Numbered from the stretch's first letter, positions 32,933 to 41,270 are shown. The stretch is DNA of 64,000 bases from CAWKDG01 sp963848355 (GCA_963848355.1 CAWKDG010000001.1:124001-188000); one strand, 5' to 3'. A program made the numbers and translations. The notes: a model not told the origin generated them from the letters alone.

Positions 32933-32946
32933 TTACCGCTAGGTAA
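32933..32946. promoter_or_regulatory. Dyad TTACC-GCTA-GGTAA upstream of fabD
   Basis: A perfect 5-base inverted repeat with a 4-base spacer, 75 bases upstream of the fabD start, in a non-coding AT-richer stretch. It resembles a TetR-type operator in form only. The regulator and its ligand are not known from sequence. Confidence 0.35.
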
Positions 32947-33049
32947 ATGATTCCGTGCCTGACCCTACCCTCACCTTGCGTGATATTCATCCGTCTCTCT
33001 GTGCGGTTCCGACGCCGATCCTACGGCGGAATACGCACAAATAACGGCA

Positions 33050-33055
33050 TACTGT
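33050..33055 (+). promoter_or_regulatory. -10 hexamer TACTGT upstream of the GGDEF-EAL gene
   Basis: TACTGT lies in the AT-richest part of the intergenic region. Transcription would start near 33062, about 46 bases before ATG 33108. Confidence 0.3.
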
Positions 33056-33107
33056 GAATATTGGGCCGATTGACTTCGCGCGTGGAGTGATAGAAGCTGA
33101 ATCGACG

Positions 33108-34988
33108 ATGGGTAGCCGCCAGGGCGGCGAGACGGGGTGCGGGAATGCAGGCAGAGGCGGCAGCGGAGCGACCGCTTCGACGGTCGAGGGTGATCACGCG
33201 GGCCCGGCGGCGGTCGTCGTGACGTCGACGGCGCCCGGCGCGGCCCCCCTCGGGGGAGGATCCCCCCCGGCCGGGGTCACCTCCGAGACGGTCCTGGTGG
33301 TGGACGACGACGTCTCCACCCGGGCCAGCCTCCTGGCCGTCCTGGCCGGGGCGGGGATCGCCGCCATCGGGGCGGCCAGCGCCGAGCAGGCCCTGGCCTT
33401 CCATGCCGACTCCGGCCCCGCCCTGGTGGTGATCGACTACCTCCTCCCCGACCGCAACGGGCTCGACCTGGCCCAGGCCCTGAAGGAACGGGACCCCACC
33501 CTCCCGATCCTGCTCCTCACCGGCTCGGCGTCGCTCGAGAGTGCCATCGCGGCGGTCGGCCAGGTCGACGGCTACCTCCTCAAGCCCATGGCCACCGACA
33601 CCTTCGTGGAGGCCGTCCGCCGGGGCCTGGCCCACGGCGCCCTGGTGGCCGAGAACCGCAACCTGACCTCCCGCCTGGAACGCCTCAGCCAGAACCAGTC
33701 CCTCTACGACCCGCTCACCGGCCTCCCCAACCGGGCCCTGCTCGACGACCGGATCAACCAGGCCCTGGCCATCTGTCGCCGCAACCACAGCGCCCTGGCC
33801 ATCCTCTTCATCGACCTCGACGGCTTCAAGGCCGTCAACGACCTGAACGGCCACGCCGTCGGGGACCTGGCCCTGCGGGAGCTGGCCAACCGACTGGCCG
33901 AGGCGCGGCGGCGCACCGACACCATCGCCCGCTTCGGCGGCGACGAGTTCGTGGTCGTCTGCCCCGACGTCGAGTCGGTGGACGTCGCCTACCGCATGGC
34001 CGAGGTCATCCTGGCCGAGCTCTCCCGGCCCGTCGTCCTCGGCTCCACCGAGCACCGGCTCACCGCCTCCATCGGCATCGTCGTCACCGACCCCGGGGAC
34101 CCCACCGCCACCGCCGACGCGCTGCTGCGCGACGCCGACCTGGCCATGTACGCGGCCAAGGACGAGGGCAAGGCCTCGTGGAAGCTCTTCGACGAGACCA
34201 TGCGGGCCCGGGCCGCCTCGCGCCACGAGGTCGAGCAGGGCCTGCGGGTGGCCATGGAGCAGGACGAGCTCGTCCTCGAGTATCAACCCGTCATCGACCT
34301 CCAGTCGGGGGGGATCGTGGGGGCGGAGGCCCTCGTGCGCTGGAACCGCCCCGGCCACGGCATGGTGCCCCCCGCCGACTTCCTGGGGGTGGCCGACAAG
34401 GTGGGCCTGACGGCGTCGATGGGCCGGTGGATCCTGGACCACGCGCTGGCCGATCTGGCCCGGCTGCGCGCCTCGGGGACGCTCCCCGAGGGCTTCCACA
34501 TGTGGGTGAACGTCTCGCCGCGCCAGATCGCCGATCTCCACTTCGCCGAGCTCGTGACCGAGCTCTCCGCCCTCCACCAGGTCCCCACCCTCCTCCTCGG
34601 CGTCGAGATCGCCGAGCACGCCGTGCGCGACGTGGTCACCACCGAGAACGTCCTCTCCGCCCTCCACGACCTCGACGTCGCCGTCCAGCTCGACGACTTC
34701 GGCAGCGGTGAGTCCAACCTGGCCTGGCTCCAGGAGCTCCCGATCTCGGGGATCAAGATCGACGCCGAGTTCATCGCCGCCCTCGACGCCGTGCGCGAGC
34801 ACGACGGCGGGGCCATGGTCCGCGGCATCATCGGGCTCGGCCACGAGCTCCACCTCACCATCGTCGGCGAAGGGGTCGAGACCCACGCCCAGGCGGTGGC
34901 CCTGCGGGCCATGGGCTGCGAATACGCCCAGGGGTTCTACTTCGGCCGTCCCGGTCCGTTCGAGCAGCTCCTCGAGCCCGCCCCGTGA
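33108..34988 (+). CDS. Response-regulator REC-GGDEF-EAL protein (cyclic di-GMP turnover)
   Basis: This 626-residue protein combines a receiver domain with both c-di-GMP enzymes. REC (about residues 60-180) has the acidic pocket VLVVDDDVS, phospho-acceptor Asp in LVVIDYLLPDRNGLDL and Lys in GYLLKPM. GGDEF (about 205-365) has the intact RFGGDEF motif for diguanylate cyclase. EAL (about 375-620) has AEALVRWNRP, VNVSPRQIADL, EIAEHA, DDFGSGESNLAWL, GIKID and GEGVET, so phosphodiesterase residues also look intact. The N-terminal 60 residues are low complexity. GTG 33054 would extend it, but those codons have low third-position GC and no ribosome binding site. No partner histidine kinase is adjacent. 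Confidence 0.93.
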   Translation: MGSRQGGETGCGNAGRGGSGATASTVEGDHAGPAAVVVTSTAPGAAPLGGGSPPAGVTSETVLVVDDDVSTRASLLAVLAGAGIAAIGAASAEQALAFHADSGPALVVIDYLLPDRNGLDLAQALKERDPTLPILLLTGSASLESAIAAVGQVDGYLLKPMATDTFVEAVRRGLAHGALVAENRNLTSRLERLSQNQSLYDPLTGLPNRALLDDRINQALAICRRNHSALAILFIDLDGFKAVNDLNGHAVGDLALRELANRLAEARRRTDTIARFGGDEFVVVCPDVESVDVAYRMAEVILAELSRPVVLGSTEHRLTASIGIVVTDPGDPTATADALLRDADLAMYAAKDEGKASWKLFDETMRARAASRHEVEQGLRVAMEQDELVLEYQPVIDLQSGGIVGAEALVRWNRPGHGMVPPADFLGVADKVGLTASMGRWILDHALADLARLRASGTLPEGFHMWVNVSPRQIADLHFAELVTELSALHQVPTLLLGVEIAEHAVRDVVTTENVLSALHDLDVAVQLDDFGSGESNLAWLQELPISGIKIDAEFIAALDAVREHDGGAMVRGIIGLGHELHLTIVGEGVETHAQAVALRAMGCEYAQGFYFGRPGPFEQLLEPAP

Positions 34989-35029
34989 GAAGAGCCGCTC
35001 GCTCCGGGTTCGAAAAGACCCCACTGCGA

Positions 35030-35035
35030 TAATCT
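35030..35035 (+). promoter_or_regulatory. -10 hexamer TAATCT, leaderless promoter candidate
   Basis: TAATCT ends 7 bases before ATG 35043, without a Shine-Dalgarno sequence. Confidence 0.4.
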
Positions 35036-35042
35036 TCGAACG

Positions 35043-35852
35043 ATGCGCTCCCTGATGGCGAGGCCGGCCAGGGCCCTGCGACGGATGGGCGTCCCCGTGC
35101 CCAGCGGACGGGCGCGCACCCGACCGAACGTCGGGAGGCTCGCCACCATCCCCGTCCGGGAGGACGTCCCACCGGCGCACTTCCTGCGGATCGGTAAGAC
35201 GGGAGGGACCGGCCTCAGGCTGGTCCTCAACCCCCTGACCGAATCGGGCCCGTTTTCCCTGAGGATGCATCCCCATGGATTCACCCTCCCGAAGGTCCCC
35301 GACGGCGAGGTCTTCTTCTTCACCCTGCGTGACCCGGTCGAGCGCTTCGTGAGCGGCTTCTATTGCCGCCAGCGTCGGGGCTGGCCCATCTACGACGTCG
35401 CCTGGTCAGACCACGAGAAGATCGCCTTCGAACGTTTCCCGAGCGCCAATGCGCTGGCGCTGGCCCTGACGTCGGAACGCGACGACGAGCGTGCCGCCGC
35501 CGAGGAGGCGATGCGCCACGTGCAGCACCTCAGTTCGGTGTGGCGGTGGTTCAAGGACGAGGAGACCTTCCGGGCCCGGGAGCCGTTTCTGCTGAAGGTG
35601 CTCTTCGCCGACCGCCTCGACGAGGACTTCGCCGATCTGGTGAGAAAGCTCGGGCTCGAGTCGTTTCACCCCGTCCTTCCCCACGACGACGTGCACAGCT
35701 ACCGCTCCCCGACGAAGCCCGACCCCCTCGACGACGACGCCGTCGAGAACCTGCGCCGGTGGTACGCGCGCGACTACGAGTTCCTCGAGTACTGCCGCAA
35801 CCTGGAAGCGCAGCGGGCCGTCGCCGGCCCTGATCCCCACCGGGCGGGTTGA
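35043..35852 (+). CDS. Sulfotransferase-family protein (paralogue A)
   Basis: The 269-residue protein has the PAPS 5'-phosphosulfate loop HFLRIGKTGGTGLRLVL near residue 47 and the 3'-phosphate motif FTLRDPVERFVSGFYCRQRR near residue 100, as in Sulfotransfer_2-type enzymes. A conserved region REPFLLKVLFADRLDEDFAD and FHPVLPHDD follows. The protein shares more than half its aligned residues, by eye, with the product of 39298-40140, so the two arose by duplication. The N-terminus is short and basic with no signal peptide, so it acts in the cytoplasm. Substrate unknown. A sulfated glycan or glycolipid is plausible from context. Confidence 0.75.
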   Translation: MRSLMARPARALRRMGVPVPSGRARTRPNVGRLATIPVREDVPPAHFLRIGKTGGTGLRLVLNPLTESGPFSLRMHPHGFTLPKVPDGEVFFFTLRDPVERFVSGFYCRQRRGWPIYDVAWSDHEKIAFERFPSANALALALTSERDDERAAAEEAMRHVQHLSSVWRWFKDEETFRAREPFLLKVLFADRLDEDFADLVRKLGLESFHPVLPHDDVHSYRSPTKPDPLDDDAVENLRRWYARDYEFLEYCRNLEAQRAVAGPDPHRAG

Positions 35853-35900
35853 ACCGGCCCTGACCACGGCCGGCGCCGCGCCGGGCACGAGGATCTCGAA

Positions 35901-35944
35901 GTCACGGCACCTTCACAGCCGGGTCACGGCACCATCACAGCCCG
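35901..35944. repeat. Tandem duplication of a 22-bp motif
   Basis: GTCACGGCACCTTCACAGCC plus GG (35901-35922) is followed directly by a second copy differing at two positions (35923-35944), then by GTGAC. It sits between the sulfotransferase and esterase genes, about 130 bases before the esterase start. It may be a pair of protein-binding sites or slippage. Confidence 0.6.
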
Positions 35945-36076
35945 GTGACGTCATGTGGTGGTCGTGTCCCCCCATCCCGAGCACCCGCCCGGCAATACCT
36001 CCGACGTTCTCCTCAAGATCCGGCTCTCCGGTGCCGATGGGCCTGGCCGGAGGAGTGCTTTGTCGCGACACGGAGT

Positions 36077-37126
36077 ATGAGGGAACTGCCGCGCCGCGGG
36101 CGCTGGTCCGTCGTCGGTGCCGTCACCGGGGTCGTGATCGCCGTCGTCGCGTCCTCCGTGCTGTTCGGGCCCCCGTCCCTGGCCGGCGCGCACGCGACGT
36201 CGACCTCCACGCCGGCCTCGCCGTCGATCGCCCCCCTCGGGCCGGGCAAGACGACGCTCACCTACTGCGCCGACGGGGGGGTGTCCGAGACCCTCGACGT
36301 CTACGAGCCCGACCCTCTGCCCGCGTCCCGTGTGCCGGCCGTCGTCTACGTCCACGGCGGGGGGTGGGTCCAAGGTGATTCGGCCATCACCGCCTCGTCG
36401 CTCATCGGTCAGGTGGCGTCGGCCGTCGCGGCCAAGGGGTGGGTGTTCGTCTCGATCGACTACCGGCTGGCCCCGCAGTTCCGGTGGCCGGCGCAGATCG
36501 ACGACGCCGCCTGTGCCGTCCGCTTCCTGCGGGCCCAGTCCGCCGCGCTGCACATCGACGCCGGCGCCATCGGAGCCATCGGTGACAGCGCCGGGGGACA
36601 GCTCGTCTCGCTCCTCGGCCTGGCCGGCCGCGGCGCCGGCTACGACGTCGGGGCCGATGCCGGCCAGTCGAGCGCCGTCCAGGCGGTGGTCGACCTCTAC
36701 GGCCCGGCCGACCTGACCACGACGGACTGGGCCCACGCCCCGCTCATCCAGGTCTACGCCCCCCAGGCCTTCGGGACGACCCTCGGCCCGGGCGTGCCCG
36801 GCTCACCGACCACCGACACTCTCGTCGCCGCCAGCCCCGTCACCTACGTCGGTCCCCACGCACCCCCCTTCCTCATCGTCCAGGGTGACGACGACACGGT
36901 GGTCCCGCCCGACCAGTCGATCGACCTCGCCGCCGCCCTCCGGACGGCCGGGGACTCGGCCACCCTCGTGATGGTCGCGCACGCCCAGCACGGTCTGCTC
37001 CCCGTGGCCGGGGGACCGGTGACGCCCAGCATCTCCGCGCTCGCCGGCCAGGTGGTCGCCTTCCTGGCCGGCCACCTCCGTCCGTCGACGGCGCCGGCAG
37101 GGCGTCCACCGCGACCGTCGCACTGA
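36077..37126 (+). CDS. Secreted alpha/beta hydrolase (hormone-sensitive-lipase-like carboxylesterase)
   Basis: About 349 residues. A basic N-terminus and hydrophobic helix (VVGAVTGVVIAVVASSVLF) indicate export or membrane anchoring. The hydrolase domain has the oxyanion motif YVHGGGWVQGDS, nucleophile elbow IGDSAGGQLVS, acid in VQGDDDTVVPPDQS and catalytic His in AHAQHGLLP. DYRLAPQFRWPAQIDDA is typical of the HSL family. It may remove acyl groups from cell-surface or environmental esters. ATG 36077 is the first plausible start, with GGAG placed unusually close. The stop codon lies inside the first copy of a 13-bp tandem repeat. Confidence 0.85.
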   Translation: MRELPRRGRWSVVGAVTGVVIAVVASSVLFGPPSLAGAHATSTSTPASPSIAPLGPGKTTLTYCADGGVSETLDVYEPDPLPASRVPAVVYVHGGGWVQGDSAITASSLIGQVASAVAAKGWVFVSIDYRLAPQFRWPAQIDDAACAVRFLRAQSAALHIDAGAIGAIGDSAGGQLVSLLGLAGRGAGYDVGADAGQSSAVQAVVDLYGPADLTTTDWAHAPLIQVYAPQAFGTTLGPGVPGSPTTDTLVAASPVTYVGPHAPPFLIVQGDDDTVVPPDQSIDLAAALRTAGDSATLVMVAHAQHGLLPVAGGPVTPSISALAGQVVAFLAGHLRPSTAPAGRPPRPSH

Positions 37127-37218
37127 ACCGTCGCACTGGGCCGTCGCACTGGGCCGTCGCACTGGGCCGTCGCACTGGGCCGTCGCACTGGGCCGTCGCA
37201 CTGGGCCGTCGCCTCGGG
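37115..37218. repeat. Eight-copy 13-bp tandem repeat between convergent genes
   Basis: Unit CCGTCGCACTGGG. The first copy (37115-37127) ends CTGAA and contains the esterase stop codon. Copies 2-7 (37128-37205) are identical, and copy 8 (37206-37218) has diverged. No spacers are present, so it is not CRISPR. It probably varies in copy number between strains. Confidence 0.9.
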
Positions 37219-37232
37219 TAGGAGCGACCGGC

Positions 37233-38915
37233 TCAGGCCTCGCACACCACGATCGTGTCGTTCACGGGTTCCAATTCGGCGGTCCGGTACCCTCCTGCCG
37301 GCAGGGTCACCCAGTGGTCCGACGGTGTCATGACGACGTCGGTGTGCGCGGCGGCGAACACGTGGTCGGACAAGAGGAAAATTTTCATCACGATCGGAGA
37401 CGAGCGGGAGAACCGCGCCGCATTCTCCGGGGCCGCCCGGAGCACACTCGTCGCGGCCAGGTGCACCTCGATCGACGCCCCCGGATCCAGGTGCACACAC
37501 CTGGGGGTATCAGAGTCGACGAACGTCACGTCGGTCCCAGGCGAACGTCGCCGTGACGCGGAGAGGTGCAGGACGGCACTCTCGCTCAGCAGCTCGGCCT
37601 CGCTGACGTGGGCCGGCACCGGGAATCGACCCTGCCTGATCCACGTTTCCAACGTGGCCATCGTGAGGGTGCTCTGGTCCCCGTCATACGACCTCGTCGG
37701 CAGTGCCGTGCCCGAGAATCGGCCTCCGTGGCTCACGAGGTAGGCGGCGGCGTCGACCTCTTTGTGAAGCGCATCGGATTGTGCCGCCCGAGTGCTCGAG
37801 TCGGCCTCGAGAAGGATGAGATTGAGGACGATCACGACCACGAGACCGCTGAGAACGACGGGCTCGAGGACGCGCCACCGTCCCAGCAGGTGCGTGATGA
37901 ACTCGCCGACCAGGGGAAGGAGCAGGGCGATGGTGAAATACGAATACCGAGACGCCGCTGCTTCGCCCACCCCCAGAAGGCTGACGCGGCCCACCCCGAC
38001 GAACAGATAGAGCGGCACCGTCATGACGGCGAGGACGGCGGGGACGTCGCGTCGCCACAGCGCCACTCCCGCCACAGCGATGACCAGGATGGCGCCCACG
38101 AATCGAGGGAGATCGAGGTATCCGGCAGCGCTGGCCGTGAGCCCGGTCCAGACATACGAGGCCAGGGCACCGACGGTGACGTTCACGGCCCGCCCACCAC
38201 CGCGATGTCCGATCGTCACCCACCACGAGAGAAAGACGACCGCTGGGGGCACGACGGCGATGACGGCGACACGAAGCTTCCGGCGGGCCAGCGCCACGGC
38301 CCCGCAGGCCGCCACCAGCGGGACCCCCATGCCGGAGCACACGAGGGCGCCGAGACCCCAGGCCGCCGCCAGCCACGGGCGGTCGTTCTCGGTTGCCTCC
38401 ACGGCCAGGAGACCGAAGGCCAGAGAACCGACGAATCCGATCTGGAATGCCCAGAGGAGATCCTCGGAACCGACTCCGAGCACCAGGAACGTCCCCACCA
38501 AGGCCGTGGCCGTCCACGGTTCGACCTGATAGCGCAGCATCAGGCGCCAGAGCACATGGGCGACGACGAGACAGGCGGCGATCAGGGGCAGGGAGTAGAG
38601 CCAGTAGTCGCGCACCCCCACGAGATCGAACAGTCCCCGCCAGACCAGTATCGGGATCGTCGACCAGTGGACGTTGTGCGGGTACAGCAGGCCGTCGTTC
38701 CCGGACAGTCGAACGCCCCGGTGGGCGAGAAAGTCCCACTCGTCGAGATGGAACCATTGGGTCGTCGAGTCGTAGAGAAGGACAACAGCGGCCACGCCCA
38801 GACTGAGGAGATGCACGCGGCGGACCGCCGGGGTCACGGTGAAGGGAGGCCCGTGACTCTTCTCGTCGCCGTGCTCCCCGACGCCGAGCCCCCCGTCCCC
38901 CTCGCGAGCCTTCAC
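37233..38915 (-). CDS. Large polytopic membrane protein, probable GT-C-type glycosyltransferase
   Basis: The 560-residue protein has about eleven membrane helices followed by a C-terminal extracytoplasmic domain of about 170 residues. The first loop has YDSTTQWFHLDEWDFLAHRG: an acidic Asp/Glu pair soon after helix 1 is a general mark of GT-C enzymes that use lipid-linked sugars. I find no family-specific motif beyond this. GTG 38915 has AGGAGG six bases upstream, which settles the start against longer in-frame options. The 3' end lies next to the 13-bp repeat tract. Its role is probably modification of a surface glycan. Confidence 0.65.
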   Translation of the reverse strand: MKAREGDGGLGVGEHGDEKSHGPPFTVTPAVRRVHLLSLGVAAVVLLYDSTTQWFHLDEWDFLAHRGVRLSGNDGLLYPHNVHWSTIPILVWRGLFDLVGVRDYWLYSLPLIAACLVVAHVLWRLMLRYQVEPWTATALVGTFLVLGVGSEDLLWAFQIGFVGSLAFGLLAVEATENDRPWLAAAWGLGALVCSGMGVPLVAACGAVALARRKLRVAVIAVVPPAVVFLSWWVTIGHRGGGRAVNVTVGALASYVWTGLTASAAGYLDLPRFVGAILVIAVAGVALWRRDVPAVLAVMTVPLYLFVGVGRVSLLGVGEAAASRYSYFTIALLLPLVGEFITHLLGRWRVLEPVVLSGLVVVIVLNLILLEADSSTRAAQSDALHKEVDAAAYLVSHGGRFSGTALPTRSYDGDQSTLTMATLETWIRQGRFPVPAHVSEAELLSESAVLHLSASRRRSPGTDVTFVDSDTPRCVHLDPGASIEVHLAATSVLRAAPENAARFSRSSPIVMKIFLLSDHVFAAAHTDVVMTPSDHWVTLPAGGYRTAELEPVNDTIVVCEA

Positions 38916-39165
38916 CGTTTCCTCCTGCCGCGGCAGTGGCCGGTCAGTCGCCCCGGTCGTCCCCCGTTCCCGTGCGCGGCGTACGGCACCGGGGCCGGTC
39001 GGAACCGGCGGGTGACATCGGAGATCCGATGGCTCCCGGCCACAACGACCAGGACGGCGACGGCCAGAACACGTGGCGCCCGCGCGGGATCCGCACGGTG
39101 GCAACGGTACCGGGTGCCGCCGTCCGGCGCCCCGGCCACCGGGAACGACGTGCCCGGAGCGTTGG

Positions 39166-39248
39166 TGCCCGGAGCGGGATTCGAACCCGCACGCCCCGAA
39201 GGACAGGGGCTTTTGAGGCCCCCGCGTCTACCGTTCCGCCATCCGGGC
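39166..39248 (-). tRNA. tRNA-Leu (anticodon CAA)
   Basis: On the minus strand, acceptor GCCCGGA pairs with TCCGGGC. The anticodon stem GGGGC/GCCCC encloses loop CTCAAAA, giving anticodon CAA for UUG leucine codons. The T-arm GCGGG-TTCGAAT-CCCGC is canonical, and the long variable arm is typical of leucine tRNAs. The CCA end is encoded at 39165-39163. A minus-strand TAGGCT at 39268-39263 is a likely -10 box, with the tRNA 14 bases downstream. Confidence 0.95.
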
Positions 39249-39284
39249 GAGCACGGCCCGGGAGCCTACTGTGCGACGGAGGAG

Positions 39285-39290
39285 TAAAAT
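39285..39290 (+). promoter_or_regulatory. -10 hexamer TAAAAT, leaderless promoter candidate
   Basis: TAAAAT ends 7 bases before ATG 39298. A GGAGGAG at 39278-39284 would be the alternative ribosome binding site, for TTG 39292. Confidence 0.35.
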
Positions 39291-39297
39291 ATTGACC

Positions 39298-40140
39298 ATG
39301 GACCTCCGAGTGCGGCTGGCCTGGGCGGTCCGGGCGGTCGGGGGACGCAGCGCCTTACGCGTTCGTCGGGGCCGACGTCGGCGGGCCCGTCAGAAGACGA
39401 CGGTCCCCGTCAGACCGGGCGTGCCGCGTGTCCACGTCCTCCATATCGGCAAGACGGGCGGGAGCGCGCTGAGGGCGGCGCTCCGGCCCCTGGTCGAGTC
39501 GGGGCCCTATTCCCTGGCCCTCCATAACCACTGGTTCACCCTGGCCAATGTCCCCGAGGGCGAGCTCTTCTGCTTCGCGCTGCGCGATCCGATCTCCCGC
39601 TTCGTGAGTGGTTTCGAATCCCGCCGCCGCCAAGGTCGCCCCCGGTACTTCAAGCCCTGGAACCAGAAGGAGAAGGCCATCTTCACGCGGTTCCCCACGG
39701 CCAACGCGCTGGCCATGGCCCTGTCCTCGACGGACGACGAAGAACGGGAGAGCGCCGAGGCGGCGATGGGCACGCTGCTCCACGCGGGCACGGTGTGGAC
39801 GTGGTTCGGAGACGAAGAGGCCTTCGCCCGGAGGGAGCCCTTCCTGCTCAAGGTGCTCTTCACCGACCGCCTCGACGACGACTTCGCCGACCTGACCGAG
39901 AAGCTCGGTCTCGGGTCCTTTCACCCCGTCCTCCCCCATGACGACGCCGGGAGCCATCGAGCTCCCTCCCACGCCTCCCCCCTCGAGGACGCCGCCGTCG
40001 AGGCTCTCCGCCGCTGGTACCGGCGCGACTACGACTTCTGGCACCTGTGCCGGGACCTCGAGGCCCGACGAGCAGAGGGGTCCGGCCCCGTCCCCGGGTC
40101 TTCCTCCGCCCCCTTGGCCCCGGGATCGCCGACTCCGTGA
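39298..40140 (+). CDS. Sulfotransferase-family protein (paralogue B)
   Basis: The 280-residue protein has HVLHIGKTGGSALRAALRPL (PAPS 5'-phosphosulfate loop, near residue 53) and CFALRDPISRFVSGFESRRR (3'-phosphate motif, near residue 105). It then shares REPFLLKVLFTDRLDDDFAD and FHPVLPHDD with the gene at 35043. The two have the same length and layout, indicating paralogues with perhaps different acceptors. A Ser/Pro-rich tail of about 18 residues is specific to this copy. There is no signal peptide. ATG 39298 or TTG 39292 could be the start. Confidence 0.75.
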   Translation: MDLRVRLAWAVRAVGGRSALRVRRGRRRRARQKTTVPVRPGVPRVHVLHIGKTGGSALRAALRPLVESGPYSLALHNHWFTLANVPEGELFCFALRDPISRFVSGFESRRRQGRPRYFKPWNQKEKAIFTRFPTANALAMALSSTDDEERESAEAAMGTLLHAGTVWTWFGDEEAFARREPFLLKVLFTDRLDDDFADLTEKLGLGSFHPVLPHDDAGSHRAPSHASPLEDAAVEALRRWYRRDYDFWHLCRDLEARRAEGSGPVPGSSSAPLAPGSPTP

Positions 40141-40216
40141 AGACCCGATCGGCCGAGTGATCCCGGCCCCCGATGACCGGGGAAGCCGACCGGTGGGCGA
40201 TCGGGGCCCCGGGGCC

Positions 40217-40222
40217 TACAAT
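40217..40222 (+). promoter_or_regulatory. -10 hexamer TACAAT, leaderless promoter candidate
   Basis: TACAAT ends 7 bases before ATG 40230, and no ribosome binding site is present. Confidence 0.45.
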
Positions 40223-40229
40223 TGGCCCC

Positions 40230-40523
40230 ATGCGCCGATCCCTGGTCGAACGCTCGCTACGCGATGTTCACAACCGGCTCGTGCGCGCCCGTCAGGAGCT
40301 CGCCGTTCTCGACGAACAGCTCCTCGTCTTCACCGACACGGCCGACGACGCCCGCATCCGCTCGCTCGTCTCGGAGACGCCCCTGGCCGGGCATGAATAT
40401 GCCAGCGCACAGCGGCACGCCGACGCCGCCGTGGGCGCCCGGGGCCGGCTGCTGGCCACGATCGCCGACCTGGAGCGGCGCCAGGACGAACTTCTCGGTC
40501 AGCTGGTCCCCGAGCCCAGCTGA
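40230..40523 (+). CDS. Small coiled-coil protein of unknown function
   Basis: This 97-residue protein is almost entirely alpha-helical in pattern (LRDVHNRLVRARQELAVLDE, then GRLLATIADLERRQDELLGQ) with leucine-rich heptads. There is no membrane segment, signal peptide or catalytic motif. It lies 150 bases before the ANTAR regulator gene, and its strong -10 box and high third-position GC argue that it is real. A structural or adaptor role is possible. I do not recognise the family with certainty. Confidence 0.65.
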   Translation: MRRSLVERSLRDVHNRLVRARQELAVLDEQLLVFTDTADDARIRSLVSETPLAGHEYASAQRHADAAVGARGRLLATIADLERRQDELLGQLVPEPS

Positions 40524-40673
40524 ACCGGCGGCACGCCAGCGACCCCGCCCGGTCCGGTCACACCGGCGGGCACGGACCACGCAGTGACCGGTCACCGGCC
40601 GGCGGCCACGCAGGACCCGACAACCACCGACGACGACGCCGGGAGACCGGCACCGAAGGAGAAGCACTCGAGC

Positions 40674-41270
40674 ATGGGCGCACGTGTCGTCATCGCCGAG
40701 GACGAGGCCATCATCCGCCTCGACCTCAAGGAGATCCTCGAGTCCGAGGGCTACGAGGTCGTCGGGGAGACCGGCCGCGGCGACGAGGCCGTCGACCTCG
40801 TCGCCCGCCACGCGCCTGATCTGGCCATCCTCGACGTGAAGATGCCCGGGCTCGACGGCATCGAGGCCGCTCGCCGGATCACGGCCGACCGGAAGGTGGC
40901 CGTCCTCATCCTCACCGCCTTCAGCCAACGCAACCTCATCGAGGACGCACGCGACGCCGGTGTCTCGGCCTATCTGGTCAAGCCGTTCCAGAGAAGCGAG
41001 CTGGTCCCGGCCATCGAGGTGGCGCTGGCGCGCTTCGAGGAGTTCCGGGCCATCGAGGAGGAGCACGCCCGTCTCTCCGGTGAGCTGGCGACCCTGGAGG
41101 ACAAGCTCGAGACCCAGAAGCTCGTGAACCGGGCCAAGGGGATCCTGATGGACGACCACGGCATGAGGGAGGCCGAGGCCTTCTCCTTCATCCAGAGCAC
41201 GGCCATGACCCGCCGGGCCACGATGCGGGCCATCGCCCAAGAGATCCTGGACGGGAAACTGGCACCCTGA
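40674..41270 (+). CDS. ANTAR-domain response regulator (PdtaR-like)
   Basis: This 198-residue protein has a receiver domain (residues 1-120) with acidic pocket VVIAEDEAIIRLDL, phospho-acceptor Asp in AILDVKMPGLDGIEA and Lys in YLVKPFQRSEL. The C-terminal ANTAR domain is KLVNRAKGILMDDHGMREAEA and FIQSTAMTRRATMRAIAQEI. ANTAR regulators bind paired RNA hairpins and prevent transcription termination, and PdtaR of mycobacteria is the closest known model. AAGGAG lies about 12 bases before ATG 40674. No kinase is adjacent. Just downstream are polA and rpsA. Confidence 0.9.
   Translation: MGARVVIAEDEAIIRLDLKEILESEGYEVVGETGRGDEAVDLVARHAPDLAILDVKMPGLDGIEAARRITADRKVAVLILTAFSQRNLIEDARDAGVSAYLVKPFQRSELVPAIEVALARFEEFRAIEEEHARLSGELATLEDKLETQKLVNRAKGILMDDHGMREAEAFSFIQSTAMTRRATMRAIAQEILDGKLAP

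Noticed and set aside
33021..35276. 751-codon open frame on the minus strand opposite the GGDEF-EAL gene
   Set aside because: Antisense to intact REC, GGDEF and EAL motifs; its translation is Gly/Glu/Val-rich without any motif.
37115..37218. 13-bp repeats considered as a CRISPR array
   Set aside because: Units abut directly with no spacers, are too short, and no cas genes lie nearby.
35043..40140. Paralogous sulfotransferases and tRNA considered as boundaries of an integrated element
   Set aside because: No integrase, attachment repeat of the tRNA 3' end or transposase is visible, and base composition does not change.
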